Assembly (NCBI RefSeq): GCF_030067705.1
Contig: NZ_JASJEX010000003.1
Location: forward strand, 372,001-436,000
DNA from: Kribbibacterium absianum
GTDB lineage: Bacteria > Actinomycetota > Coriobacteriia > Coriobacteriales > Atopobiaceae
DNA: 64,000 nt
Direction of reading: 5' to 3'
Shown here: positions 25,054-33,550 of the stretch, piece by piece
How the letters are laid out: each line of letters opens with the position of its first letter
Position numbering within the stretch: the stretch's first letter is position 1
Notes under the pieces: generated by a model
Seen by the model: only the letters and a program-made list of their open reading frames with translations
Databases searched by the model: none
What the model was told of the DNA's origin: nothing
Translations under genes and position numbers: made by a program

Positions 25054-27759
25054 ATGGGTGCACTGGAGCAGGTGCTGGCCAACGACGCTGGCGGCCACGT
25101 GCTGCCGTTCATGTGGGTCCACGGCGAGAGCCACGGGCGCTACGCCGAGGTGATGGCCGCCATCCGCGCCTGCGGTATCGACCAGCTCTGCGTGGAGGCC
25201 AGGCCCCATGAGGACTTCAACGGCCCCGGTTGGTTCGACGACCTCGGCTTCATCCTCGACGAGGCCGAGCGCCTGGGCATGGGGGTGTGGCTCTTGGACG
25301 ACAGCCATTTCCCCACCGGCTGGGCCAACGGCGAGGTGCAGCGCAACCATCCCGAGCTGCGCAAGCGCTTCCTGCGGCTGGAGCAGCGCGACGCGGCGGG
25401 CCCCATTGCGGGCGCCGAGCTGATCCTGCGCTACCTGCTCGCCGATCCCGACGACGAGGTGCTCGCGGTGCTGGCGCAGCGGCGCCGCGAGGACGGCGAC
25501 CTCGAGCCGGGCATCACCATCGACCTCACGCCCACGCTGCACGTCCGCGATGACGGGCTCACGGGCGCACCTGCGATGTTCGGCGCGCCCACCCCGCCGG
25601 TCACTGCGGTGGGCCTGGACGTGCCCGCAGGCCAGTGGCTCATCAACGTCCTCTATACCAGCCACGCGGGCGGCGAGAAGGAGACCGAGGGCTATCTCAG
25701 CCCCATCGACCCTGCGGCCACGCGCGTGCTCATCGACACGGTCTACCAACCGATGTGGGAGCACTTCTCCGAGTACTTTGGCACCACGTTCAAGGGGTTC
25801 TTCTCGGACGAGCCACGCTTCGGCAACATCCATGGTGCGGAGAACGCGTCCATCGGCCGCAACCCGCAGATGCCCCTGCCGTGGCGGCGCGACCTGCTCG
25901 ACCTGCTCGCCGAACGCACGGGCACCGACCCGGGACAGCTCATGCCGTTGCTGCCGTTGCTCTTTGTGGACCCGGCGGCCGATGCGACGCTCCTCTTCCG
26001 GGGCGTGTCGCACCCGGCTGTCGAGGTCGCGTCGATGCTCCGCTGTGCGTACATGGACCTCGTGAGCGACCTCTATGCCGAGTGCTTCGACGGCGAGCTC
26101 TGCCGCTGGTGCCAGGAGCGCGGGATCGAGAAGATCGGCCACACCATCGAGGACAACAACGCCGTCGCGCGCCTGGGCTACGGGTGCGGGCACTTCTTCC
26201 GGTCGATGCGGCACTCGTCGATGGCGGGCGTCGACGTGGTGATGCAGCAGTTGATGCCGGGCTACGATGACGGGCTCTACCACAGCTTCCACAAGCCAGG
26301 TTGGGACATGGGGTTCTTCACGCACGTGCTGGCCCGGCTCGGCGGGTCGCTCGCGCATGTCGACCCGGCCAAGGGTGGACGGGCGATGGCCGAGGTGTTT
26401 GGGGCCTACGGCTGGAACGAGGGCAACCGCCTGGCGCTGTGGCTCGTGAACCACCTGCTCGCGCGGGGTGTGAACCACTTCGTGCCGCACGCGTTCGACT
26501 GTGCGGACTTCCCGGACGCCGACTGCCCGCCGCACCTCTGGGCGGGTGGGGCGAACCCGCAGTACCCGGAGTTCGAGCGGCTCATGGGGTACACGCAGCG
26601 CCTCTCGACGCTGCTCTCGGGCGGCGAGTGCGCGCCGCTCGTGGGTGTCTGGTTCAACGCGGAGAGCGAATGGTACGGCGCCTACCGTCCGCTCCAGGAC
26701 GTCGCACGGCCGCTGGCGCGCGCCGGGGTGGAGCACGATTTCGTGCCGACGGACTGGCTCGCGCGGGGCGTGGTGGTCGAGAGGGACGGTCGTGCGCTCT
26801 GGCGCTGCGGCGCGCAGGACTACACCGCGCTCGTGGTGCCAGGGGGAGAGGCGGTGCCGCGGGCGGTCCTTGCGGCGGCGTCCGAGGCGTCCGAGGCCGG
26901 TGTCCCCGTGTTCTTTGTCGGCGCGATGCCGGAGCGCCTGTGCGAGGGTGGCGCGGCCGGCGCTGTGACGGAGCTGTTGGCGAGCAGCCCTGCCGTGCGC
27001 GTGGTCTCGACGGACGAGCTGGCGCAGACGGTGGTGGGTCTCGGCCTGCGCGAGCTGGATCGCGACTCCGAGCAGCCATGGCTGCGCTGTTACCACTACG
27101 TGCGGGACGGCCGCCACGAGTACCTGCTGGTGAACGAGCATCCGGCGAACCGCGTGCGGTGCTCGTTGGCGGGCGCGGCGGAGGGCGACCGCTATGAGTA
27201 CGACCCGTGGGAGAACCGGCTGTTCGCGGCGCCGGACGCCTTTGAGCTGGATCTTCCACCGTACGGATCGAAGCTCGTGGTCGTGAGCGACGGCCCGCTG
27301 GATGCCGAGCCGCAGCGGGCGCCGTTCGTGGCGAGCGGCACTCGAAGGCTGGGTCGCTGCGAGGTTGGTTTCTCCGAGGATGGCGGCCGCTCGTGGTCGC
27401 GGCCTGTGGAGCTGGACGAGCCGGCCTACGCGAGCGCTCTGCCGGGTCGCGGGTCCTTTGCCGGCCGCGTGCGGTACGTGTTCCGATTCGAGGTGGGGGA
27501 GCCGGACGCCCGGCGGCGCGCGATCCTCGGCCTGGAAGGCGTGCAAGAGGCGGCAACGGTCGCGGTGAACGGCGTGGACTGCGGCTGCCGGCTGTGCCCG
27601 GACTACGAGTTCGAGGTCACGGAGGCGCTGAAGGCGGGGGAGAACGTGGCCGAGGTGGTGCTCAACACGACACTCGGCCGGGCCATGGGGGATTTCTGCG
27701 GCTCCTTCATGCCGACGGCGCCCGCAGGCCTCACGGGCTGCTGGCTCGCGATGGAATAA
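25054..27759 (+). CDS. Large glycoside hydrolase, GH106 (alpha-L-rhamnosidase)-like
   Basis: A 901-residue protein. The N-terminal half has the pattern HGESHGRYAEVMAAIRACGID...LCVEARPHEDF and MGVWLLDDSHFPTGWANG seen in GH106-type (beta/alpha)8 proteins. The final 150 residues form a jelly-roll carbohydrate-binding domain with VAVNGVDCGCRLCPDYEFEV. No signal peptide. GGGAG at 7 nt favours ATG 25054 over an upstream ATG inside the palindromic repeat. In rhamnogalacturonan II utilisation loci GH106 rhamnosidases work beside GH140 apiosidases, and a GH140-like gene is in the same regulon here. Rhamnosidase activity is inferred from overall resemblance, not from confirmed catalytic residues. Confidence 0.6.
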   Translation: MGALEQVLANDAGGHVLPFMWVHGESHGRYAEVMAAIRACGIDQLCVEARPHEDFNGPGWFDDLGFILDEAERLGMGVWLLDDSHFPTGWANGEVQRNHPELRKRFLRLEQRDAAGPIAGAELILRYLLADPDDEVLAVLAQRRREDGDLEPGITIDLTPTLHVRDDGLTGAPAMFGAPTPPVTAVGLDVPAGQWLINVLYTSHAGGEKETEGYLSPIDPAATRVLIDTVYQPMWEHFSEYFGTTFKGFFSDEPRFGNIHGAENASIGRNPQMPLPWRRDLLDLLAERTGTDPGQLMPLLPLLFVDPAADATLLFRGVSHPAVEVASMLRCAYMDLVSDLYAECFDGELCRWCQERGIEKIGHTIEDNNAVARLGYGCGHFFRSMRHSSMAGVDVVMQQLMPGYDDGLYHSFHKPGWDMGFFTHVLARLGGSLAHVDPAKGGRAMAEVFGAYGWNEGNRLALWLVNHLLARGVNHFVPHAFDCADFPDADCPPHLWAGGANPQYPEFERLMGYTQRLSTLLSGGECAPLVGVWFNAESEWYGAYRPLQDVARPLARAGVEHDFVPTDWLARGVVVERDGRALWRCGAQDYTALVVPGGEAVPRAVLAAASEASEAGVPVFFVGAMPERLCEGGAAGAVTELLASSPAVRVVSTDELAQTVVGLGLRELDRDSEQPWLRCYHYVRDGRHEYLLVNEHPANRVRCSLAGAAEGDRYEYDPWENRLFAAPDAFELDLPPYGSKLVVVSDGPLDAEPQRAPFVASGTRRLGRCEVGFSEDGGRSWSRPVELDEPAYASALPGRGSFAGRVRYVFRFEVGEPDARRRAILGLEGVQEAATVAVNGVDCGCRLCPDYEFEVTEALKAGENVAEVVLNTTLGRAMGDFCGSFMPTAPAGLTGCWLAME

Positions 27760-27775
27760 TCAGAAGCGAAACCAC

Positions 27776-27834
27776 GTGACAAAATGCTCTGACCCCAATG
27801 TCACCGTGACAATGGGGTCAGAGCATTTTGTCAC
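27776..27834. repeat. Head-to-head pair of GTGACAAA-arm palindromic repeats
   Basis: Two 29-nt inverted units (27776-27804 and 27806-27834), one base apart, with core GGGGTCAGAGCA. They lie between the convergent GH106-like gene and the membrane protein gene, where they could act as a bidirectional transcription or mRNA-end structure. Confidence 0.95.
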
Positions 27835-27835
27835 G

Positions 27836-28408
27836 TCACAGCACGAAACCGATGATCGCGCTTGCCACTCCCACGGCCACGAGCGGGACCGCCCCGTCGA
27901 TGAACGACGGCCACGGCGCCAGCTTGTAATAGAGCAGGTAGCACACAAAGCAACACACCCACACGGCCGCCACCATGACCAGCAATCCGGCCGCCGTGGC
28001 GCCGCTCACGACTCCGCAGCCCCACGCCACGTCGAGCAGACACAGCGCGTAGCCCAGCCAGCCCACAAAGAGCAGCAGTTCGGTGGTAATCGGCCGGTGC
28101 CACAGGCGCGTGCTGATGGCGGCAAGCGCCACGTACAGGGCGACGCACTCGGCCCAGATGGCCCACGTGGGCACGCCGCGTGCCATCAGCGGCTCCAGCT
28201 CGGCCACTGTGCCCATGCCGCGCGCGATTCCCACAACGCCCAGGACCGCTGCGATTACCAGGCACCCCGCGCCGAACCACCACAGAGCCCCGGTCGGTTT
28301 TGCCGCGCCCGGCAGGAAGAACAGGATCCACCACACCAGGTAGAAGGCCGAGCAGCCCAGGAGCCACCAGCCGCCGGTCGTTGTGATGACAGGGGTCAAG
28401 AGGCTCAT
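27836..28408 (-). CDS. Predicted multi-pass membrane protein
   Basis: A 190-residue hydrophobic protein with about six predicted membrane segments (for example FYLVWWILFFLPG, LVIAAVLGVVGIA, LLLFVGWLGYALCLLDVAWG, LVMVAAVWVCCFVCYLLYY). I do not recognise the family. GAGGAG precedes the start. It lies 33 nt after the glycerol dehydrogenase gene on the same strand, so the two probably share a transcript. The stop codon is two bases from a palindromic repeat pair. Confidence 0.75.
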   Translation of the reverse strand: MSLLTPVITTTGGWWLLGCSAFYLVWWILFFLPGAAKPTGALWWFGAGCLVIAAVLGVVGIARGMGTVAELEPLMARGVPTWAIWAECVALYVALAAISTRLWHRPITTELLLFVGWLGYALCLLDVAWGCGVVSGATAAGLLVMVAAVWVCCFVCYLLYYKLAPWPSFIDGAVPLVAVGVASAIIGFVL

Positions 28409-28441
28409 GGGCTGCTCCTCAGGTCGGGTCCGTTCTCGGGG

Positions 28442-29539
28442 TTACTCCTCCCCGAGGAAGGCCTTGCCCAACGCGTCGGCCTGGAACATCGCGTACGCCA
28501 GCTGCTCGGGCGTGCAATCGCCGGCGAGGTTGTGGATGGACTCGCCCTCCACGCAGGCCTTCTCGGCGGCGACCTTCACGCGGGCCGGGTCGGTGACGCC
28601 GATGGCCTCGAGCGTCAACGGCAGCCCCACGGAGTCCATGAAGCTCATGACCTCGGCGATCTCGGCCTCGGGGGCGTTCTCGAGCACCAGCTGCACGATG
28701 GTGCCAAACGCCACGATGTTGCCGTGCGGCACCCGCTCGCACTCCTCGAGTGCGGTCGTGCCGTTGTACACGGAGTGCGCCACGCAGAGGCCGGCATTGT
28801 CGGCGCCCACGCCGGACAGATAGATGTTGGCCTCGACGACGGCCTCGAAGGCCGGCACCAGCAGATGCTGCTCGCAGGCGGTGAGGGCCTGGAAGCCGCT
28901 CTCGAAGAGCGTGTCGCGGCAGAGCGTGCAGAGGGCCATCGCGCTCTTCGTGACGCCGGTGTTCTCCAGCGACGGGCTCTTCGTGCGCTCGCAGGCGCGG
29001 GCCTCGTAGTAGGTGCCGAGCGCGTCGCCCATCCCCGCCACGAGGAAGCGCGTGGGCGCGTTCGCGATGATGCGGCTGTCCACGATCACGACGTCCGGGT
29101 TCTTGGGATAAAACAGATACTCGGCAAAGGTGCCGTCGTCGTGGTAGATGACCGAGAGGCCGGTGCACGGCGCGTCCGTGGCCGCGACGGTGGGGACGAT
29201 GACGACGGGCTTGTTCTCGTAGTACGCCGTGGCCTTGGCGGTGTCGATGGCGGACCCACCGCCCACGCCGACGACGACCTGGATGTCGTCGGCCTTCACG
29301 ATGTCGCGCATCGCGGCGATCTGCCCCTCGGAGCTGATGCCCGAGAACACCTCGAAGCGCCCGTAGGCGTCCGTGCCCTCGAAGCTCTTCTCGACCTTGG
29401 GCTGCACGGTCTTCTTCCCGGAGTTGCTGCAGACAAAGAGGAAGCGCGAGCCGTAGTTCTTGACCAGCTCGTAGAATTCCAAGAGGGAGTCGGGGTCCTG
29501 GACGTACATCGACGGTGCGCGCATGGCCTTCAGTTTCAT
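28442..29539 (-). CDS. gldA: Glycerol dehydrogenase (iron/zinc-type ADH family)
   Basis: A 365-residue NAD-dependent dehydrogenase of the metal-containing alcohol dehydrogenase family, closest in pattern to glycerol dehydrogenase (glycerol to dihydroxyacetone). It has the NAD-binding VGVGGGSAIDTAKATAYY (about 90-107), the PTVAATDAPCTGLSVIY segment, metal-site Asp in GMGDALGTYYEARAC and His residues in CVAHSVYNG and VPHGNIVAFG. Length is normal. Dihydroxyacetone or its phosphate is also a product of transketolase-based sugar pathways, so it could support the sugar region next to it, but it has no operator motif seen here. Confidence 0.9.
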   Translation of the reverse strand: MKLKAMRAPSMYVQDPDSLLEFYELVKNYGSRFLFVCSNSGKKTVQPKVEKSFEGTDAYGRFEVFSGISSEGQIAAMRDIVKADDIQVVVGVGGGSAIDTAKATAYYENKPVVIVPTVAATDAPCTGLSVIYHDDGTFAEYLFYPKNPDVVIVDSRIIANAPTRFLVAGMGDALGTYYEARACERTKSPSLENTGVTKSAMALCTLCRDTLFESGFQALTACEQHLLVPAFEAVVEANIYLSGVGADNAGLCVAHSVYNGTTALEECERVPHGNIVAFGTIVQLVLENAPEAEIAEVMSFMDSVGLPLTLEAIGVTDPARVKVAAEKACVEGESIHNLAGDCTPEQLAYAMFQADALGKAFLGEE

Positions 29540-29629
29540 CGGGCGGTCCTTTCTATCGCGCGCGGACAGTACCGATGAACCGTTATATCCCTTAGTTCTC
29601 GATAGTTGCCCTCACTCCCCAAATTCGAC

Positions 29630-29741
29630 GTGGACGCTTCGGTCAAAGCCATTTGTCCACGCTCCAGCCCGCGACAGCGTGGACAAACGGCTCTCTCCCA
29701 AGCGTCCAGGTGTGGACAAACGGCTCTCTCCGAAGCGTCCA
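29630..29741. repeat. Composite repeat of three GTGGAC-arm units (copy 2)
   Basis: Three units at 29630-29660 (inverted), 29679-29708 and 29712-29741, with the same unit order and 49/33-nt spacing as copy 1 at 11044-11154 and only a few base differences. It fills most of the gap between the divergent gldA and folC genes. Confidence 0.92.
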
Positions 29742-29817
29742 GGCTCGAGGTTGAGGGGCTTCGGCGAGGCCGGCTGTGACAGACTGGACGGGCATTCGAC
29801 GAACCGAGGAGCCTGCC

Positions 29818-31212
29818 GTGGACCTGCCGTACACCGTTCCCTTCGAGACACCCGCCTGGACCTTCGATGACGCCCTGGCGGCCCTTCGCGCCACCCGGCG
29901 CCTCGGCATCTGTCCGATGCTCGAGACCGTGGTGGACATGCTCGACGAGCTCGACCGGCCGGACGCGCGCTTCCGCATCGTCCAGATCGCCGGCACCAAC
30001 GGCAAGACGTCCACCTCGCGCTACACCGCGGCGATCCTCTCGGGAGAGGGGCTCGAGACGGCTCTCTACACGTCGCCGGAGCTGGTCTCGTACACAGAGC
30101 GCATGGAGGTGGGCGGGCGACCGGTGTCCGGGCGGGCCTTTGCCCGTGGCGTCGCTGCGGCCGTGGCGGCGGGGGAGCGCGTGAACGCCCGGCGCGTCGC
30201 GGCCGGCGAGCGACCCTATGACGTCACGGAGTTCGACCTGCTCACCGTGGCCGCGTGCGTCGTCTTTGCCGAGGAGGGCGTGGATGCGGCAGTGCTCGAG
30301 GTGGGCATGGGCGGGCGCTGGGACGCCACGACGGCCACGCGCCCGGAGCTCACCTGTGTCACGGGCATCGGTCTCGACCACACGGCGATTCTCGGCGACA
30401 CCCATGCGGCCATCGCGGCCGAGAAGGCCGCCGTCGTCAAGCGCGGCCAGCGCGCGTGCGTGTTGGGGCCGGGCGCATTCGAGCGCGCCGACGTGCGGCG
30501 CGTCTTGCTCGATCGCTGCGACGAGCAGGACGTGCCCGTCGTGGCAGTCCTGCCGAGCACCCGAGGGCTCTTTGGAACTGAGCGTCTCGCCGCCACCGCG
30601 ACCTATTGCTGGGAACGCGACGACGGGTCGCTGGTCCTGAGCGTCGACGGCCCCGAGGAGCTGCACCCGGCCCTCAGGGCTCACAAGCCCAGCTACCAGG
30701 CGCGGAACATCGCGACGGCGGTCGCCGTGGCCGAGACGTTCTTGGGTCGGCCCCTGGATCTCGATGCCCTTCGCCGCTCGGTGGCCGCCTGTCCCACGCC
30801 CGGCCGGTACGACGTGCTCTGCGCCGAGCCGCTCCATCTGATCGACGCGAGCCACAACCCACAGTCCGTCGGCGTGTTCCTCTCGAGCCTGCGCGAGCAG
30901 ATGCCGGACCCGGCGGCGCGCCCGACGCTGGTCTGCGCGGTTCTCGCCGACAAGGACGTGGACGGCATCGTCGGGCTGCTGGCGCCCGAGTTCCCGCAGG
31001 TCGTGGCCACGCAGACGACGAGTCCGCGCGCCTTGCTCGCCGAAGACCTCGCCGAGAGGTTCCGTGCGGCCGGCGCGACGGTGGCGGCCGTGTGTCCGAC
31101 GGTGGCCGAGGTGTCGGCGGCCTTCTCGGATGCGCCGTACGTGGCCTGTGGCTCCATCACGCTGGCGGGGGAGTTGGCTGCCATCGAGCGCCCGGGCGTG
31201 CAGAACGGCTAG
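29818..31212 (+). CDS. folC: Folylpolyglutamate synthase / dihydrofolate synthase
   Basis: A 464-residue Mur-ligase-like enzyme that adds glutamate to (dihydro)pteroate and folates. It contains the ATP-binding IAGTNGKTSTSRY (about residues 58-70), the metal/ATP segment VLEVGMGGRWDATT and GLDHTAILGDT, and the C-terminal domain motif LIDASHNPQSVGVFL. GTG 29818 is chosen because GAGGAG lies 6 nt upstream; a GTG at 29776 would add 14 residues. It fits with the window's other folate genes (5-FCL at 32718, fhs-folE, folA). Confidence 0.92.
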   Translation: MDLPYTVPFETPAWTFDDALAALRATRRLGICPMLETVVDMLDELDRPDARFRIVQIAGTNGKTSTSRYTAAILSGEGLETALYTSPELVSYTERMEVGGRPVSGRAFARGVAAAVAAGERVNARRVAAGERPYDVTEFDLLTVAACVVFAEEGVDAAVLEVGMGGRWDATTATRPELTCVTGIGLDHTAILGDTHAAIAAEKAAVVKRGQRACVLGPGAFERADVRRVLLDRCDEQDVPVVAVLPSTRGLFGTERLAATATYCWERDDGSLVLSVDGPEELHPALRAHKPSYQARNIATAVAVAETFLGRPLDLDALRRSVAACPTPGRYDVLCAEPLHLIDASHNPQSVGVFLSSLREQMPDPAARPTLVCAVLADKDVDGIVGLLAPEFPQVVATQTTSPRALLAEDLAERFRAAGATVAAVCPTVAEVSAAFSDAPYVACGSITLAGELAAIERPGVQNG

Positions 31213-31225
31213 GGGGGCTGGCTCA

Positions 31226-31371
31226 GATTGCGCTTCTCGATGCACCCTCACAATGCGCTTTTGGTTTCCTGAATGCCTGAAAACTGCCATCTGGGGATCC
31301 AAACTGCAGTTTTGACCCCCGCGAGCGCTCAGAATCGCAATCTCAGTCAGAAGCGCATTCTGAATGCGGGC
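31226..31371. repeat. Block of nested inverted repeats after folC
   Basis: This 295-nt gene-free gap (31213-31507) contains several interleaved inverted repeats: AAAACTGC with GCAGTTTT (31278-31316), an AATGCGCTTTT / AGAAGCGCATT pair, and AGATTGCG-type with CGCAATCT-type pieces. The overall layout is symmetrical about 31295. I see no ORF of substance in it. It may be a degenerate palindromic repeat cluster or a terminator region. Confidence 0.6.
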
Positions 31372-31507
31372 CCCTGCCCCCGCCTTCACACCTGCGCGCA
31401 TCCTATAGAGATGGCGGGGCGCTCGCACCCCTTTGCTACAATCCCCCCTGTATGCGGCTGAATCGCAGCGCGAACAAACCCCACGCCGACCCTTGAGGAG
31501 CCTGACC

Positions 31508-31939
31508 GTGCAGGACCTTCTAGAACAAATCCTGACGCCCGAAGTCAAAATGGTGCTCTACCTGATGCTCGCGTGCGTTGTGATGCTCTACCTGCTGTCC
31601 ATCGTCTACGTGATCCGCGACGCGCAACGCCGCGGCGCCGAGCCGTGGTGGCTCTGGGGCATCATCTCCGTGATCCCCGTGGTGGGTCTGCTCGCCTATG
31701 TGATTCTGCGGCCGTCCAGCTATCTGGTGGACCGCGAGGAGCAGGACCTCGACATCGCGCTCCGCGAGCACCAGCTGTCCCACTACGGCATCTGCCCCAA
31801 GTGCGGCACGCCGATCGACCGCGACTTCATCGTCTGCCCCATCTGCAACACGCAGGTGCGCAACGTGTGCCCCACCTGCCACCGCCCGCTCAACGCGGAC
31901 TGGAAGGTGTGCCCGTACTGCCGCACGCGCATCCAGTAA
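31508..31939 (+). CDS. Membrane-anchored double zinc-ribbon protein
   Basis: A 143-residue protein. A first hydrophobic segment (about 14-36, VLYLMLACVVMLYLLSIVYVI) and a second (about 48-66, LWGIISVIPVVGLLAYVIL) are followed by a cytoplasmic tail with two CxxC...CxxC zinc ribbons (CPKCGTPI...CPIC and CPTCHRPL...CPYC). GTG 31508 is preceded by GAGGAG at 7 nt. Such proteins are common in actinobacteria, with unknown function. Confidence 0.85.
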   Translation: MQDLLEQILTPEVKMVLYLMLACVVMLYLLSIVYVIRDAQRRGAEPWWLWGIISVIPVVGLLAYVILRPSSYLVDREEQDLDIALREHQLSHYGICPKCGTPIDRDFIVCPICNTQVRNVCPTCHRPLNADWKVCPYCRTRIQ

Positions 31940-32000
31940 CGACCCACCGTCAACCAACAGGGCGCCCCGCGCAGGCGCTGCTCCTGATGTGACGAGAACG

Positions 32001-32046
32001 AGGGGCCACGCACATCGCCTCGCAGGCGAGGGGTGCGTGGCCCCTT
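32001..32046. terminator. Bidirectional terminator
   Basis: A strong hairpin with arms AGGGGCCACGCAC / GTGCGTGGCCCCT and a smaller inner hairpin, followed by TTTCCT, sits between the convergent zinc-ribbon and lipoprotein genes. Confidence 0.8.
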
Positions 32047-32048
32047 TC

Positions 32049-32570
32049 CTATTCGATGGCCACCGAGTCGAAGACCGCCCACACGTCCGGCGGCATGGCC
32101 GCGTCCTCGGGGGCGCCCTTCTCGGTGGCCATGAACACAACGCCTGCGGTCTCGCCGTCCGTGGACGCGACGCCGAGCACCCAGGTCTTGCCCGCGCTGC
32201 TCGTTTGCTCGCTGTACACCCACGCGCAGCCGTCCGCGGTCCAGCTGGCGTCGCACCAGTCTGCGAACTCGTCCGGCAGCTGATTGCTCGGCTCGCACAC
32301 GGCGGCCGTGAGCGTGACGGTGTCGCTGAGGTCCCATTGCACGAGGTCGACCGCTGTGAACTCCGGCCAGCTGGGGTCGATGCGGAAGCGCGCGTTGCCG
32401 AGGTCCGCGATGCCTGTGAGCGTGGGCGCGTCGGCCGGGGTCTCGACCTGCTGCGTGAAGCTGCTGGCGCTCGCCGCGTCGCCGGTTGTTCGCGGCACGG
32501 GCCCTTCTGCGCACCCGAGCAGCGCGCACGACAAGGCAACAATGGCCGCCAGGGCAACGGGCTTCTTCAC
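32049..32570 (-). CDS. Predicted lipoprotein
   Basis: A 173-residue protein with a lipoprotein signal: MKKPVALAAIVALSCALLGC, with Cys20 as the predicted lipidation site (lipobox LLGC). The mature part is acidic and contains three Cys residues that could form a disulfide. I recognise no family. It is expected on the outer face of the membrane. Confidence 0.8.
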   Translation of the reverse strand: MKKPVALAAIVALSCALLGCAEGPVPRTTGDAASASSFTQQVETPADAPTLTGIADLGNARFRIDPSWPEFTAVDLVQWDLSDTVTLTAAVCEPSNQLPDEFADWCDASWTADGCAWVYSEQTSSAGKTWVLGVASTDGETAGVVFMATEKGAPEDAAMPPDVWAVFDSVAIE

Positions 32571-32717
32571 GGTTCTCCTTCCGGAGCCAGGTCGCCCGTG
32601 ATTGTTCCCCGGCCGTCCTCCCGCGAGCCCGACGGTCGCTGGACCCTTCGGCGTACGCTACGAGCGACCCCGCTCGTGCTTGCTACGCTGCGGGCGGCCG
32701 ACGCGTGAGGAGGCCCC

Positions 32718-33299
32718 GTGGGCAACCCGGACATCGATGCACGGAAGAAGGAGCTGCGCCGCCGGCTCAAGGTGCTCCGGCATGACCTGGGCGCCGAGAA
32801 GCGCGCCGTCGCTGACGGCGCCATAGCCAACAAGGTCGCGGCGCTGGATGTCTGGCGCGACGCGCCGGTGGTGCTCGTGTACCTGTCCGTGGGCGACGAG
32901 GTGGACACGCGCGTGCTGATCGCGCGGGCCTGGGAGCGGGGCAAGCGCGTTGCGGTTCCGCGCGTGACGGGGCCGCGGCAGATGGAGTGGCGCGTCATCG
33001 AGGACTTCGAGGCCTTGGAGCGCACGAGGATGGGCGTGGTGCAGCCACTGCCGGACGCATGCCCACGGATTGATGGGGCGTGCGTGGACGAGAAGGCCGT
33101 CGCGCTGGTGCCCGGCCTTGCGTTCGACCGCGCTGGATACCGCATTGGCTATGGCGGCGGGTTCTTTGACGCGTTCCTCGGCCGGTTCGTTGGCACATCG
33201 GTTGGGCTCTGCCGCAGCGTGGCGCTGGTGGACGACCTGGGCGAGCTGGGTGTGCTGGACGTGTGCGACGTCGCAGCGGACCTGGTGATCAGTGGCTAA
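32718..33299 (+). CDS. 5-formyltetrahydrofolate cyclo-ligase
   Basis: A 193-residue 5-FCL family protein converting 5-formyl-THF to 5,10-methenyl-THF with ATP. The conserved C-terminal motif VPGLAFDRAGYRIGYGGGFFD (residues about 131-151) carries the phosphate-binding glycines, and the N-terminal basic helix KKELRRRLKVLR is typical. GTG start. The stop codon is followed directly by a long palindromic repeat. Confidence 0.92.
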   Translation: MGNPDIDARKKELRRRLKVLRHDLGAEKRAVADGAIANKVAALDVWRDAPVVLVYLSVGDEVDTRVLIARAWERGKRVAVPRVTGPRQMEWRVIEDFEALERTRMGVVQPLPDACPRIDGACVDEKAVALVPGLAFDRAGYRIGYGGGFFDAFLGRFVGTSVGLCRSVALVDDLGELGVLDVCDVAADLVISG

Positions 33300-33300
33300 C

Positions 33301-33337
33301 GCGTGTGCATTTGGGGATAGTCCCCAAATGCACACGC
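33301..33337. repeat. GTGCATTT-arm palindromic repeat, extended
   Basis: A perfect 37-nt palindrome: arms of 17 nt (GCGTGTGCATTTGGGGA and its complement) with a 3-nt loop. The inner part is the GTGCATTT family; the outer GCGT/ACGC is specific to this copy. Confidence 0.93.
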
Positions 33338-33354
33338 GAGCCCCATGCTGTCCC

Positions 33355-33466
33355 TGTGGCTGTCTTCTCGGAACCGTGGCTCTGGCTGGCGCTGGGCCCG
33401 GCGTCGCTCGTGGTGCCCATCGACAAGCTGTCCATCGTGGGCGGCACGCTGCTGATGCTCGTGTGA
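33355..33466 (+). pseudogene. Possible remnant of an EamA/DMT transporter
   Basis: An open stretch encodes WLWLALGPASLVVPIDKLSI followed by a short hydrophobic end and a stop. The LGPASLVVPIDKLS segment resembles the conserved part of small EamA-type permeases. There is no matching upstream portion: the 5' side is cut by the palindromic repeat at 33301. Probably a 3' gene fragment. Confidence 0.45.
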
Positions 33467-33550
33467 CGCGGCTCGGTAAAGAAACGCGAGACGGATACGG
33501 CCCAAAGCCAGGGGGATAGACCTTTCACTGTCGATGGAGAGGAGTCGACC

